Under the pieces are notes generated by a model. It saw only the letters and a program-made list of their open reading frames with translations, was not told the origin of the DNA and made no database searches. From the NCBI GenBank assembly GCA_937868765.1, contig CALMNL010000004.1, positions 1,128,749 to 1,192,748 of the forward strand: a stretch of 64,000 nt of DNA, in the 5' to 3' direction. Every line of letters begins with the position of its first letter. Within the stretch, counting starts at the first letter, position 1. This DNA is from an uncultured Desulfatitalea sp. (GTDB taxonomy: Bacteria > Desulfobacterota > Desulfobacteria > Desulfobacterales > Desulfosarcinaceae). A program made the translations under genes and the position numbers. Below are positions 45,543-55,384 of this stretch, in pieces.

Positions 45543-46700
45543 TTAATGCGGCACGATGGTGACCTGAATGGTTTCAGGCGAAACCCCGTCCACCGTGACG
45601 CTGAATCCTTCAAAGGCGTGCGACAGGATGGCGTCGGCCAGCGAGCGGGAGGTGCCCTGGTAATTGAGGGTCAGAATGGCCTGATCGGGCATCATGGTCT
45701 TGAGCAGCACGTTGTCCACTCCGGAAAGCCCGCTCAGGACGCCGCGGAACTTGACGAAATTGGCGATCTTGCCGCCCACGCCCTTGACCGCCACCTCCAG
45801 GCGGCTGCCGGCCGAGGCCTGCTTGAACCAGGCCTCGGCCATCTGGGTGGCCAGCCCCTGGCCGGCCTGGGCGGCCGCGGCCCGCAGCAGTTCCGCTTCG
45901 CCGCCGGGCCCGTCGATGGTGACCTCTTTCTGGGCGATGATCTGGCCGTCGGCCACCCGCAGGGCCTGTACCCGCACCGTGGCCTTAAAGGGGCCTGCGG
46001 CCCCGCCCGGGGTGGATTCGATGGCATCCACGGCGGCCATGCCGGTGACCACCACTTCGGCCTGAAACTGGCTGCCCAATGCCGCGGCCTCGGCGGTGTT
46101 CAATTCCGGCGGGTAAGTGCCCGCCGCCACGGCGGATGTTTCGGCCAGCGGGAATCCAGCCTCGGAGAGGGCCTGGGAAACCACTGTCTGGGATATGTTT
46201 TCAATCACTTCGGTGCGGCCGCGCCACCAGTAAACCGGCGCAACGGCGCCGCCGCGGCGCTCGGCCACACATACCAGCACCCGCGGATAGGCGGCCCGAC
46301 CCAGGCGCACGCCGCTGCGCTTCAAGCTCTCTTTGAGCCGGCCCACCAGCACGGTGGCCTGCACCACCACCCGGTAGGTGTCTCCCGCGGTGGCGTCGGT
46401 GAGCACCTTGTAATCCCGCACGAATTGATCCGGGTGGCTCAATATCGTTTGATTAATCTCCTGAAACTGGCCCGCCATGGTCTCGGGCGAAACCAGATCG
46501 GTCAGCGCCCGGGCCACGGCCATGTTCAGGGCCGCCTGCAGGGCCGCTTCGCGGCCGGCGGTCATGTCCGCGGCCTGCACTTTGCTGGTGCCGACCCCCA
46601 GAACCGCCTGGTCGCCGGTGTCGGATTGGGCGTGGGCCAGGGCGACCGCGCCGAGCAGCAGGGCCGGGACAATGAAAAGCAAGGGGGCGCGCAGTTTCAT
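45543..46700 (-). CDS. Secreted protein of unknown function (FlgT/LPP20-like N-terminus)
   Basis: A 385-residue exported protein with a signal peptide (residues 1-24, AHA-Q) and AAAGGAG before ATG 46700. The N-terminal part (GVGTSKVQAADMTAGREAALQAALNMAVARALTDLV) resembles the domain shared by LPP20 and FlgT-like proteins; the central region has TolB/GNA-type strands (YPRVLVCVAERRGG, FQAEVVVTGMAAV). A third repeat-like domain near 300-385 ends with SFVTVDG-type strands. Function unknown; possibly an envelope or surface-assembly factor. It lies 20 bases downstream of ispB. Confidence 0.65.
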   Translation of the reverse strand: MKLRAPLLFIVPALLLGAVALAHAQSDTGDQAVLGVGTSKVQAADMTAGREAALQAALNMAVARALTDLVSPETMAGQFQEINQTILSHPDQFVRDYKVLTDATAGDTYRVVVQATVLVGRLKESLKRSGVRLGRAAYPRVLVCVAERRGGAVAPVYWWRGRTEVIENISQTVVSQALSEAGFPLAETSAVAAGTYPPELNTAEAAALGSQFQAEVVVTGMAAVDAIESTPGGAAGPFKATVRVQALRVADGQIIAQKEVTIDGPGGEAELLRAAAAQAGQGLATQMAEAWFKQASAGSRLEVAVKGVGGKIANFVKFRGVLSGLSGVDNVLLKTMMPDQAILTLNYQGTSRSLADAILSHAFEGFSVTVDGVSPETIQVTIVPH

Positions 46701-46720
46701 GTTCGATCTCCTTTATGGCT

Positions 46721-47704
46721 TCAAGAAGCCCGGGACCAGGCGTAATCGGCGATATCGCGCAACGGCGCCACCGACGCGGCGCCACCGAAGATTTCCAGGG
46801 AAGTTTTGGCCTTGCGCACGTGTTCCGACGCCCGTTGCCGGGTATAGTCGATGCCGCCGTAGCGGGCCATGAGCGCCACCAGGGCGCCGAACTCGTCGGC
46901 GGAAAAATCGCCGCGCCGGATCAGGGCCGTCATCCATTGCTTATCCGGCCCCTCGGCCTTTTGCAAGGCGCGGATCACCGGCAGGGTCAGCTTGCCTTCG
47001 CGCAAGTCGGCGCCGGCCGCCTTGCCCAGCACCGCGCTCTCCTGGGTGTAGTCCAACAAGTCGTCGGCCATCTGGAAGGCCATGCCCAGGTGGTAACCGT
47101 AGCTGTCCAGGGCCTCCTGGTGCGTTTTGGTCGCGCCGGCGATCAGCGCGCCCACGCGGCAGGCGCCCTGGAAGAGCACGGCCGTCTTGCAGCGGATCAC
47201 CTCCAGATAGCGCGCCTCGGTGAGGGTCAGGTCCCCCTTGTGAGTCAACTGCCGGATCTCGCCCTGGGACATCTGTTCGGTAATACCGGCGATGACCCCC
47301 ATGACCTCGGTCAGTCCGGTGCGTACCGCCAGTGAAAGGGAACGGGCCAGCAGGAAATCGCCGGTGAGCACCGCCGTGGGCGGATCCCACACATGGTGGG
47401 CCGCTTGCCGGCCGCGGCGCAGGGCGGCGCCGTCCACCACGTCGTCGTGGATCAGGGTGGCGGCGTGCAGGTATTCGAAGATCACGGCATAATCGGCGGC
47501 GCGGGATTCGCCGTCATAACCGCACAGCCGGGCCGACAGCAGCATGAGCAGTGGACGCAGCCGCTTGCCGCCGGCAAACAGCAGATGCCCGGCCACCTGG
47601 CGCACCAGGTCGAACTGGGGGTGCAGGTTCTCCACCAGCGCCGCTTCGATGAGGGTCAGGTCATCCCGGACGGCAGATAGAATCTTGTGTTTCAGGTCGG
47701 TCAT
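46721..47704 (-). CDS. ispB: Polyprenyl diphosphate synthase
   Basis: A 327-residue trans-prenyltransferase that makes the side chain of menaquinone/ubiquinone. The two aspartate-rich motifs are HDDVVDGAALRRGR (FARM region) and QMADDLLDYT (SARM); GGKRLRP at residues 46-52 binds IPP. The length suggests octaprenyl or similar, but chain length cannot be read. Its start overlaps the rimO stop by four bases. Confidence 0.9.
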   Translation of the reverse strand: MTDLKHKILSAVRDDLTLIEAALVENLHPQFDLVRQVAGHLLFAGGKRLRPLLMLLSARLCGYDGESRAADYAVIFEYLHAATLIHDDVVDGAALRRGRQAAHHVWDPPTAVLTGDFLLARSLSLAVRTGLTEVMGVIAGITEQMSQGEIRQLTHKGDLTLTEARYLEVIRCKTAVLFQGACRVGALIAGATKTHQEALDSYGYHLGMAFQMADDLLDYTQESAVLGKAAGADLREGKLTLPVIRALQKAEGPDKQWMTALIRRGDFSADEFGALVALMARYGGIDYTRQRASEHVRKAKTSLEIFGGAASVAPLRDIADYAWSRAS

Positions 47705-49023
47705 ACGGCCTCGGCAGTCAGATCGTAATCCATACTCTCCACCACCCGCACCGGCACCCGGGCGCCCACGGCCAGGGAGCGTTCAGCCGACGGCCGGATG
47801 AAAGTCACGCCGTCCACCTCGGGCCCCTGGTAGATGCTGCGGCCCATCCAGAAGCCATCCTCCTGGCGCTCTTCCACCAGCACCTCCAGGGTCCGGCCCA
47901 GATGGCGCGCCAGGTTCTCGGCGGAAATATCGCGCTGCACGGCCATCAGTTCGTCCACCCGCGCCTGGGCCAGCTTGGCCGGCACATGACCCGCCAGGCG
48001 GTGGGAAGGCAGGTCGTCGGCGTCCGAATAGGCGAACACCCCCAGGTGGTCGAAGCGCACCTTGGCGATGAAGGCCTTGAGATGCTCGAAGTCGGCCTCG
48101 CTCTCGCCGGGGAACCCCACCAGCACCGTGGTGCGCAGGGCGATGCCCGGCACCTTGGCCCGCAGTGTCTCGAAGAGCCGCAGCAGGGTCTGATCATTAT
48201 ACCGACGGCCCATGCGCCGCAAGACCGATTCGCTGGCGTGCTGGATCGGCAGATCCAGGTAAGGGCAGAGGTTGGCGTGCGCCGCCAGGGCCTGAATCGT
48301 CTCCGGCGCGAGGCTCTCGGGGTGGCCGTACATCACCCGGATCCACACCCCCGGATCGATGCCGGCCAGGGCCGTGAGCAACCCGGCCAGGTTCCCCGGG
48401 GGGGTCAGGTCATGACCGTAGGCCGTGGTCTCCTGGGCCACCAGGGTCAGTTCGCGGGCACCGGCGTCGATCAGCGCCCGCGCCTCGGTCAGGAGCGTCT
48501 CCATGGGCCGGCTCTTCTGCCGGCCGCGCAGCTTGGGGATGATGCAATAAGTGCAGTGCCGGCTGCACCCTTCGGCGATCTTCAGATAGGCGGCGTGAGG
48601 CGTCAAGGGCCGGCGCGACACCGGATGGACGGTGTCGATGGCGTCGGGGTCGGGCAGCAGGCAGGCCCCCGAGGCCAAGCCGCCGCGCACGGCGGCCACC
48701 ACCCGGTCATAGGCGCCGGTACCCAGGAATGCATCCACTTCGGGCAGGGAGGCCACGATCTCCTCGCGGTAGCGCTCGGGCAGGCAGCCGGTGACGATCA
48801 GCCGCCGGCAGCGCCCTTCCTGCTTGTACTGCGCCAGGGTCAGGATGGCGTCGATGGATTCATCGGCCGCGGCCTCGATGAAGCTGCAGGTGTTGACCAC
48901 GATGGCATCGGCCAAGGAGGGATCGCCGGTGACGACCATCCCGGCCGACCTGAGCTGGGCCAGCATGGTTTCGCTGTCCACCTGATTGCGGGCACAGCCC
49001 AGGCTTTCGAGATAGATTTGCAT
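47701..49023 (-). CDS. rimO: Ribosomal protein S12 methylthiotransferase
   Basis: A 440-residue radical SAM methylthiotransferase that adds a methylthio group to the conserved aspartate of S12. The N-terminal UPF0004 cluster domain (YLESLGCARNQVDSE, CSFIEAA, GCLPERY) and the radical SAM triad CSRHCTYC in EGCSRHCTYCIIPKLRG are intact; a TRAM domain follows at the C-terminus. It shares one base with the etfA stop (TAATG) and overlaps ispB, so it is translationally linked to both. Confidence 0.94.
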   Translation of the reverse strand: MQIYLESLGCARNQVDSETMLAQLRSAGMVVTGDPSLADAIVVNTCSFIEAAADESIDAILTLAQYKQEGRCRRLIVTGCLPERYREEIVASLPEVDAFLGTGAYDRVVAAVRGGLASGACLLPDPDAIDTVHPVSRRPLTPHAAYLKIAEGCSRHCTYCIIPKLRGRQKSRPMETLLTEARALIDAGARELTLVAQETTAYGHDLTPPGNLAGLLTALAGIDPGVWIRVMYGHPESLAPETIQALAAHANLCPYLDLPIQHASESVLRRMGRRYNDQTLLRLFETLRAKVPGIALRTTVLVGFPGESEADFEHLKAFIAKVRFDHLGVFAYSDADDLPSHRLAGHVPAKLAQARVDELMAVQRDISAENLARHLGRTLEVLVEERQEDGFWMGRSIYQGPEVDGVTFIRPSAERSLAVGARVPVRVVESMDYDLTAEAV

Positions 49024-49988
49024 TAACCCTTGATCTTCTTGATCTCCGCGGTGAGGACCGGCAGCACCTCGAACAGGTCGCCCACGATGGCGTAATCGGC
49101 CTTGGCCATGATGGGGGCTTCGGGGTCCTTGTTGATGGCCACGATCACCTTGGACGAGGACATGCCGGCCAGGTGCTGGATGGCACCCGACACGCCGCAG
49201 GCCACATAGAGGTTGGGCGAGACGGTCTTGCCGGTCTGGCCCACCTGGTCCGAGGCCGGCCGCCAGCCTTCGTCCACGGCCGAGCGCGAGGCGCCCACGG
49301 CGCCGCCCAGGGCCGCGGCCAGCGCCTCCACCGCGGAATAGTCCGGGCAGCCCATGCCGCGGCCGCCGGTGACGATCACATCGGCCTCGGTGAGATCCAC
49401 CTTGCCCGCATCCAACTGCTGGGCCACCACTTTGGTGGCCACATCGCCCACCTGCACGGCCACCTTCTCCACGGCGCCGGCGCCCGCCGCCTGGCTGGCG
49501 GTCTGGGTGTTGGGCCGGATGGAAACGATCACCGGGCTTCCGGACAGCGTCACCTCGGCCAGAATCTTGCCGCCGTACATGGGGCGGGTGGCCGTCACCT
49601 GGCCGCCCTCGGCCTTGACGGCCACGCAGTCGCCGGCCAGGGCCGCGTCCAGACGGGCCGACAGGCGGGCTGCCAGATCCTTGCCCTGGGTGGTGGCACC
49701 CAGCAGCACCACTGCCGGCTTGGCCGCTTCGATCACCTGGGCCAGCACCCGCGTATAGGCTTCGGTGGCCGCATCGGCCAAAGCCCCGTCGTCGGCCACA
49801 TAGATTTTCGCGGCGCCGTAAGCCGCCAGCTGGGCGGCCGAAGCCTCGACCCCGCTGCCCATCACCACGGCCTCCACCGCGCCGCCCAGGGCGCCGGCCA
49901 ACTGCCGTCCGGCGCTCAACGCCTCGAAGGTCACCTTGCGAAAGGCACTCTGCGCCTGCTCGGCAACCACCAGTATATTCTGCGTCAT
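49023..49988 (-). CDS. etfA: Electron transfer flavoprotein alpha subunit
   Basis: A 321-residue subunit that binds FAD and carries electrons from acyl-CoA dehydrogenases to the quinone or ferredoxin side. The C-terminal FAD domain has [19 protein letters not shown] and [27 protein letters not shown], ending in the usual [11 protein letters not shown]. No N-terminal ferredoxin domain, so not a bifurcating fusion by length. It follows etfB with 87 bases between. Confidence 0.95.
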   Translation of the reverse strand: MTQNILVVAEQAQSAFRKVTFEALSAGRQLAGALGGAVEAVVMGSGVEASAAQLAAYGAAKIYVADDGALADAATEAYTRVLAQVIEAAKPAVVLLGATTQGKDLAARLSARLDAALAGDCVAVKAEGGQVTATRPMYGGKILAEVTLSGSPVIVSIRPNTQTASQAAGAGAVEKVAVQVGDVATKVVAQQLDAGKVDLTEADVIVTGGRGMGCPDYSAVEALAAALGGAVGASRSAVDEGWRPASDQVGQTGKTVSPNLYVACGVSGAIQHLAGMSSSKVIVAINKDPEAPIMAKADYAIVGDLFEVLPVLTAEIKKIKG

Positions 49989-50075
49989 GATCCGCTCCTT
50001 GATTTTTTTTGATCGCTATGACTCATGGGCGGGGATGGTCCGGCCACTCCCGCCGCCGGCAACTATCGCCTTGAC

Positions 50076-50858
50076 TTAGATGACTTTGGCTTCCTCGTGC
50101 AGGGCCTTGGCCAGGGCCGCTGCCTTGGCCTGGACCGAATCTCCCGCGATCACCCGGCCGCCTTTGCGTTCGGCCGGCGTCTTGAGCGCCTTGATCCTGA
50201 CCTTGGGTTGCAGATCGGCCGCATTGAGCCCCAGGTCGGCGACCTTTTTGGTCTCCAGGGGCTTCTTCTTGGCTTTCATGATACCCGGCAAGCTGGCGTA
50301 GCGCGGATTGTTGAGCCCGCGCTGGGCGGCGATAAGGGCCGGCAACGGCGCCTCCACTTCCCGGGTGCCGCCCTCCACCGTGCACACGCAACGGATCTTG
50401 CCGCCGGCGATGGTCTGTTTGACCACCATGGAGATGTTGGGAATGCCCAGCAGTTCGGCCACGGCCGTGGCCACCTGGAAGTTGTCGTCATCCACGGCCC
50501 GGTGGCCGGCGACGATGAGGTCGTGGGGCATGGCCTTGAGGGCCGCCGCCAGCAGCTTGGCGGTGTTCAAGCCGTCCAGCGCCAGGTCGCCCGGATCGAT
50601 CAGCACCCCCTTGTCCGCGCCCATGGCCAGGCCGGTGCGAATGGCTTCGGCCGCCTTGGCCGGACCCACCGAAACAATGGTCACGGTGCCGCCCTGGGCC
50701 TCGCGGATCACCAGGGCCTCTTCCACGGCCAGTTCGTCATAGGGATTGATCACATATTTGAGTCCATCGCTCTTGATGGACACGCCGTCGCCGGCCACCG
50801 CGATCATCGACTCGGTGGCAGGCACCTGTTTCAGCAATACGACTATTTCCACGGCCAC
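50076..50858 (-). CDS. etfB: Electron transfer flavoprotein beta subunit
   Basis: A 260-residue partner of EtfA. IVVLLKQVPATES at the start, the AMP/FAD-binding block AVEEALVIREAQGGTVTIVSVGPAKAAEAIRTGLAMGADKGVLI and the recognition-loop region GNPRYASLPGIMKAKKKPLE (the docking loop to acyl-CoA dehydrogenases) are all present. GTG 50858 and GTG 50852 are both possible starts; AAAGGAAAGGAG lies in front. EtfAB would take electrons from dehydrogenases such as the one at 61294-62457. Confidence 0.94.
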   Translation of the reverse strand: MAVEIVVLLKQVPATESMIAVAGDGVSIKSDGLKYVINPYDELAVEEALVIREAQGGTVTIVSVGPAKAAEAIRTGLAMGADKGVLIDPGDLALDGLNTAKLLAAALKAMPHDLIVAGHRAVDDDNFQVATAVAELLGIPNISMVVKQTIAGGKIRCVCTVEGGTREVEAPLPALIAAQRGLNNPRYASLPGIMKAKKKPLETKKVADLGLNAADLQPKVRIKALKTPAERKGGRVIAGDSVQAKAAALAKALHEEAKVI

Positions 50859-51015
50859 TCCTTTCCTTTGTACTAGGCCTTTTCCTCACAAAAGGCCCAT
50901 TAACCGCATAAGTACCTTAATTCATTGGGCTAGAAAATTACTCCCGGATTGTTTATAGGACAAGCCATTCAATGTCAACCGTTATCGCCGCCGGGCGGGA
51001 GGATCCAAGGCGCGG

Positions 51016-52053
51016 TTACTCGGTCATCAATGCCGCCATGCCTTTGGATAGATGGTCTTCCAGGGTGCCGTCGGGCCGGCGGGTGACGATCAGCCCCTCC
51101 ACGCCGTCCAGTCGGTCCAGCAAGGCGACGCCCTGCGCCGGGCCCATGACCATCAGGCCGGTGGCCAGGCCGTCGGCCAGGGTGCAGTCGCCGGCCACCA
51201 CCGAGGCGCTGACCACATGGTTGACGATGGGAGAGCCGGTTCGCGGGTCGATGATGTGCGAATAACTCTTTCCTTCCACTTGGTAGAAATTGCGGTAGTC
51301 ACCGCTGGTGGCCAGGGCGCGGTTGTGCAGCGGCACCACCTTGTAGACCGCATCGGCCGCCGCCGCGGCTTCGGGCCGGTTGATGCCCACCCGCCAGGGC
51401 TTGCCGTCCGGCCGCTGGCCGGCAGCATACACCTCGCCGCCGATCTCGACCAGGTAATCTTTAAACCCCAGGCCGGCGATCACGGCCGCCACCTGGTCCA
51501 CGCCGTACCCCTTGGCGATGGAAGCCAGGTCGAGGGTCACGCCGGGCCGCTTTTTGGACAGACGGCCGTCCGCTTCGATGGCAATCAGGTCGAACCCCAC
51601 CGCCTGCCGAGCCCGCTCGACCGCCGCAGCGGCGGGCACCTGGCGCAGGGGGCCGTCCTTGCCGAAGCCCCAAATCTTCACCAGGGGCGCCACGGTGCCG
51701 TCCCAGGCCCCGTCGGTGAGGTGATAAATCCTTTGGGCGGTCTGCATCACCCGTAAAAAATCGTTGGATATGGCCAGGGGCGTGTCGGCTGTTGCCAGGG
51801 CGTTGAAGCGGCTGATCTCGCTGTCGGGCCGGAAGGTGGACATGCTCTGGTTGACCCGTTCCAGGCAGACCGCCACCGCGGCCTGCGCCGCGGCCGGGTC
51901 GAAGCTGCGGCCGGCCACCACCTTGATGTGGTAGGTGGTGCCCATGGTCTTGCCTTCAAGCAGGTATTCCTGTCTGCCGCCGCAGGCCGCGACGAACGCC
52001 ATCACAACAATGGCGAGCAATACACCCGGCGATCCTAAGTGTCTTATTTTCAT
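51016..52053 (-). CDS. apbE: FAD:protein FMN transferase (ApbE)
   Basis: A 345-residue lipoprotein that attaches FMN covalently to Thr/Ser of target proteins such as RNF/NQR subunits. The signal peptide ends in the lipobox FVAAC (Cys 24). Catalytic core: GKTMGTTYHIKV, ASIAKGYGVDQVAAVIAGLGFKDYLVEIGGE, and the metal-binding DPRTGSPI with a final ATGLMVMG block. The proteins it flavinylates are not in view. It follows hypE by 27 bases. Confidence 0.93.
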   Translation of the reverse strand: MKIRHLGSPGVLLAIVVMAFVAACGGRQEYLLEGKTMGTTYHIKVVAGRSFDPAAAQAAVAVCLERVNQSMSTFRPDSEISRFNALATADTPLAISNDFLRVMQTAQRIYHLTDGAWDGTVAPLVKIWGFGKDGPLRQVPAAAAVERARQAVGFDLIAIEADGRLSKKRPGVTLDLASIAKGYGVDQVAAVIAGLGFKDYLVEIGGEVYAAGQRPDGKPWRVGINRPEAAAAADAVYKVVPLHNRALATSGDYRNFYQVEGKSYSHIIDPRTGSPIVNHVVSASVVAGDCTLADGLATGLMVMGPAQGVALLDRLDGVEGLIVTRRPDGTLEDHLSKGMAALMTE

Positions 52054-52080
52054 CTAAATCCCTGGTAAAAATCCCCTCTG

Positions 52081-53091
52081 TCAACAGATGCGGGGCAGTT
52101 GTTCTCCCGAAAGCATATCGACGATGCGCCGGCCGCCGATGCACGTGCGCATCACCACCCGGCCGGGATGTTCGGCCACGACTTGCCCGATAACCACCGC
52201 CTCGCGGCCGTAAGGCTCCCGGCGCATGGCGGCCAGGGCCGCTGCGGCCTGGTCGGCGGGCACGCAGCAGAGCAGCTTGCCTTCGTTGGCCAGGTAGAGC
52301 GGATCGAAGCCCAGCAGGTCGCAGATGCCGGCCACGGCCGGACGCACGGGCAGCAGCGCCTCGTCGATGACCACCCCTACCTTGGATTGCAGGGCGATCT
52401 CGTTGAGCACGGTGCCCACGCCGCCCCGGGTGGGATCGCGCAGCACCCGCACGCCGGGGGCCGCGGCCAGAATTGCCTGGACCATGGCGGCCAGAGGCGC
52501 GGTGTCGCTCACCACCTCGGACTGGAAACGCAGCCCCTCGCGCTGGGTGAGCACCGCGATGCCATGGTCGGCCATGGTGCCCGAGAGCAGGATGCAGTCT
52601 CCGGGCCGGGCGCCGTCGCCGCCGATGACCACCCCCGGCGGCACCAGCCCGATACCGGCGGTGTTGATGAAAAGCTTGTCCGCCGCCCCCCGTTGCACCA
52701 CCTTGGTGTCGCCGGTGATCAATTGCACCCCGGCCCGGTCCAGGGCGTTCCGGATGCTGGCGAGGATGCGCTTGAGGTCGGCCACGGGCAACCCCTCTTC
52801 CAGGATCAGCGCCAGGCTCAGATAGCGCGGCACGGCCCCGCACATGGCCAGATCGTTGACCGTGCCGTTGACCGCCAGGTCGCCGATGTCGCCGCCGGGA
52901 AAGAAGATGGGGTCCACTACGAAGCTGTCGGTGGAAAAGGCCAGGCGTCCGCCAGCCACGTCGAAGACCGCGCCGTCATGCAGGGGCGCCAGCAGCGGAT
53001 TGTTGAACAGCGGCAGCAGCAGGTCGGTGGTCAGCTGGTGGGCCAGCTTGCCGCCGCTGCCGTGATCGAGAAGGATTTTTTCGATTTTCAT
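52081..53091 (-). CDS. hypE: Hydrogenase maturation protein HypE
   Basis: A 336-residue ATPase that dehydrates the HypF-carbamoylated cysteine to thiocyanate, supplying the CN ligands of [NiFe]-hydrogenase. The terminal sequence PRIC carries that cysteine at the last residue. Other marks: LLDHGSGGK at the start, FSTDSFVV, GDIGDLAVNGTVNDLAMCGA, RDPTRGGVGTVLNEIA. Complete length. Confidence 0.95.
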   Translation of the reverse strand: MKIEKILLDHGSGGKLAHQLTTDLLLPLFNNPLLAPLHDGAVFDVAGGRLAFSTDSFVVDPIFFPGGDIGDLAVNGTVNDLAMCGAVPRYLSLALILEEGLPVADLKRILASIRNALDRAGVQLITGDTKVVQRGAADKLFINTAGIGLVPPGVVIGGDGARPGDCILLSGTMADHGIAVLTQREGLRFQSEVVSDTAPLAAMVQAILAAAPGVRVLRDPTRGGVGTVLNEIALQSKVGVVIDEALLPVRPAVAGICDLLGFDPLYLANEGKLLCCVPADQAAAALAAMRREPYGREAVVIGQVVAEHPGRVVMRTCIGGRRIVDMLSGEQLPRIC

Positions 53092-53116
53092 GGGCTTCGC
53101 TCGATTCGCGGCGCCG

Positions 53117-54145
53117 TCAGGCGCCTTTGTAGAGCCCCCAGCCCACCCGCCGGATCAATCCTTTGCGCAGGGCCGTGTAGACGGCGGCTCGGATCACCGC
53201 CACGGAAAGGCCGGTGCGGCGTTGAAGGGTTGCGGTATCGATCCCCTGGGCCGAGCGCTGGATGAGGGCCACGACCTTTTCGGTGGGGGAAGGCGGACCT
53301 TTCGGGGTTTCGGCGGCCGGCCGGCGCTTTTTGGCTTGGGTGGCTTCGACCGCTGCCGCCGGCTGGGGCGCGGGAGGCACCACGATCCGTCGGCGGCGCA
53401 GCGGTGCAGCCTCGGACGTACCCGCCGCCTTGACCGGACGCCGCCTGCGGGCCGCGCCGGCTCTGAAGGCCGGAGCCGTCTCCGCAACCGCCTCCCCAGG
53501 CGCTTGCTCCGGGGCGTCCGCGGCTGATTGCACCAGTTCCAGCGGATCCACCTGGCGCAGGAGGAAAAGCAGCTCCGGCGATTCGTCCAGTCGGGCGCCC
53601 ACGCCATAGAGCACGGCCAACAGGTGTTTGCACAGCCCCTCGCCCTCCGGACAGGTGCATTCGAAATGGATCTCATCGGCCAGCGGAAAGAGCCCCTGAC
53701 CCTGGCGCTGGAAAAGATCGGTCAGGGGCTTCGGCAATTCGCCGGCTAGCAAGGATTCCAGCGAATCGAGCCGGCCCCGGCACCCTTGGCGCAGCAGGCG
53801 CCAATCGGCGGGAGCCATGCGGTCGACGTGGATCTGAATTTTGTAGGGCCGTTCCCGGGACCCCTGCACCACGGCCGTAATCAGGCCGCGGGCGATCTGC
53901 AGGTCCAATACGGCGCCGTACCGCACATAGCTGCGGCCCTGTTCGATATGCGGCATGAAATCCGCATACCGCTCCAGGTTCTGGCACCAGGCCTGGCCCC
54001 ACCACCCGTGGGCGATGACCCTGCCCTTGAGGATCACCGGGCGGATGTTGGGATATTTCTTTTGCAGTTTTTTACGGGCACTTTCGGCCTTAGCCTCCCT
54101 GAGGGCCACGGACTCGTAGGGCCCGACACGATGCCAAGAAGCCAT
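53117..54145 (-). CDS. SWIM zinc-finger protein with C-terminal winged helix
   Basis: A 342-residue protein. The N-terminal half resembles SWIM proteins linked to SNF2-type helicases (GWWGQAWCQNLERYADF, GRSYVRYGAVLDLQI, VVQGSRERPYKIQI). The zinc motif is CTCPEGEGLCKHL (CxC-x7-CxH). A basic, proline-rich linker (about 225-275) leads to a helix-turn-helix (TEKVVALIQRSAQGIDTATLQRRTGL...RKGLIRRVG). The usual partner helicase is absent; it lies oddly between hypD and hypE. ATG 54145 has GGAG seven bases before. Confidence 0.82.
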   Translation of the reverse strand: MASWHRVGPYESVALREAKAESARKKLQKKYPNIRPVILKGRVIAHGWWGQAWCQNLERYADFMPHIEQGRSYVRYGAVLDLQIARGLITAVVQGSRERPYKIQIHVDRMAPADWRLLRQGCRGRLDSLESLLAGELPKPLTDLFQRQGQGLFPLADEIHFECTCPEGEGLCKHLLAVLYGVGARLDESPELLFLLRQVDPLELVQSAADAPEQAPGEAVAETAPAFRAGAARRRRPVKAAGTSEAAPLRRRRIVVPPAPQPAAAVEATQAKKRRPAAETPKGPPSPTEKVVALIQRSAQGIDTATLQRRTGLSVAVIRAAVYTALRKGLIRRVGWGLYKGA

Positions 54146-54252
54146 ACAGGCGCTCCTCCACAACGGCTCGGGGTTCAGCAGCAGATCCGACAAGGCGCTA
54201 AATCACATTCAGAATCATTGGTTCCCGCGATTACAGCGAACCAGGGAAAAGG

Positions 54253-55365
54253 TCAACCGGTTCCGTTGGCGTCATGATAGCGGTAGTAGGCCGCGCAGGT
54301 GCCTTCGCTCGAAACCATGCACGGGCCCACGGGATCCATGGGCGTGCAGCGCTTGCGGAACAGGGGGCATTGCGGCGGCGTCCGGGCGCCGATGAGGATC
54401 TCGCCGCAGGCGCACCCCTTGGGCGGCGGCATTTCCACCACGGCGATCTGGAAGCGCTGCGCGGCATCGTAACGGGCCAGCTCCGGCCGGATGGCCAGAC
54501 CGCTGCCGGGGATGGGCCCCAGACCGCGCCAGCGGGCGTCGCAGGCGGTGAACACCTGGGCCAAAACCGCCCGGGCCCTCTGGTTGCCATCCGCGGTCAC
54601 CGCCCGGGGGTAGCCATTGGCCAGGGCGGGGGTCCCGGCATCGATCTGCGCCACCAGGAGGTCCACGGCCTGCAGGATATCCAATGGTTCGAAGCCGCCC
54701 ACCACGCAGGGAATGCCATGGGCCTGGAAAAAGTCGCGGTAGGCGTTCAAGCCGATGATCACCGACACATGCCCGGGAAGCAGGAAGCCATCGATTTTTA
54801 CCGCCGGATTGGCCATGAGGGCCGAAAGCGCCGCAGGTACGGTTTTATGCGCCGAATAGACGCAGAAATTCGCCAGCCCCATCTCCCGGGCCGCCAGGAC
54901 GGCCGCAGCGATGGTGGGCGCCGTGGTTTCGAACCCCACGCCCAGGAAGACCACGGTCTTATCCGGTCGCTCCCGGGCCAGTTGGACGGCATCCATGGCC
55001 GAATAGACCACACGCACATCGGCCCCCTCGGCCGACTCTTTCTGCAGGGAAGTATAGCTGCCCGGCACGCGGATCAAATCGCCGAAGGTGGCCACGATGA
55101 CATCTTCGCGCTGGGACAGGGCGATGAAGGCGTCGATCTCCTGGGTGTCGGTGACGCACACCGGGCAGCCCGGTCCCGAGAGCAGGGTCAGGTTCGACGG
55201 CAGCAGCGCCCGGATGCCGTGACGGAAGATCGCCATGGTGTGGGTGCCGCACACCTCCATCAGCCGCATGGGCCGGGTGGCCCGGCGCTCGATGCTGCGC
55301 AGCAGGCATTGGGCCAGGGCCGGATCGCGGAACGCCTCGGCAAATAATCGGCTGCTCTCGTTCAT
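54253..55365 (-). CDS. hypD: Hydrogenase maturation protein HypD
   Basis: A 370-residue Fe-S protein that, with HypC, holds the Fe(CN)2CO unit. Conserved cysteine motifs: MEVCGTHTMAI, GPGCPVCVT, and the four-cysteine cluster region GCACGEILIGARTPPQCPLFRKRCTP and GTCAAYYRY near the C-terminus. Complete length. It is separated from the SWIM gene by 107 bases. Confidence 0.95.
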   Translation of the reverse strand: MNESSRLFAEAFRDPALAQCLLRSIERRATRPMRLMEVCGTHTMAIFRHGIRALLPSNLTLLSGPGCPVCVTDTQEIDAFIALSQREDVIVATFGDLIRVPGSYTSLQKESAEGADVRVVYSAMDAVQLARERPDKTVVFLGVGFETTAPTIAAAVLAAREMGLANFCVYSAHKTVPAALSALMANPAVKIDGFLLPGHVSVIIGLNAYRDFFQAHGIPCVVGGFEPLDILQAVDLLVAQIDAGTPALANGYPRAVTADGNQRARAVLAQVFTACDARWRGLGPIPGSGLAIRPELARYDAAQRFQIAVVEMPPPKGCACGEILIGARTPPQCPLFRKRCTPMDPVGPCMVSSEGTCAAYYRYHDANGTG

Positions 55366-55384
55366 CGGTAACCTTTTTTAATCC

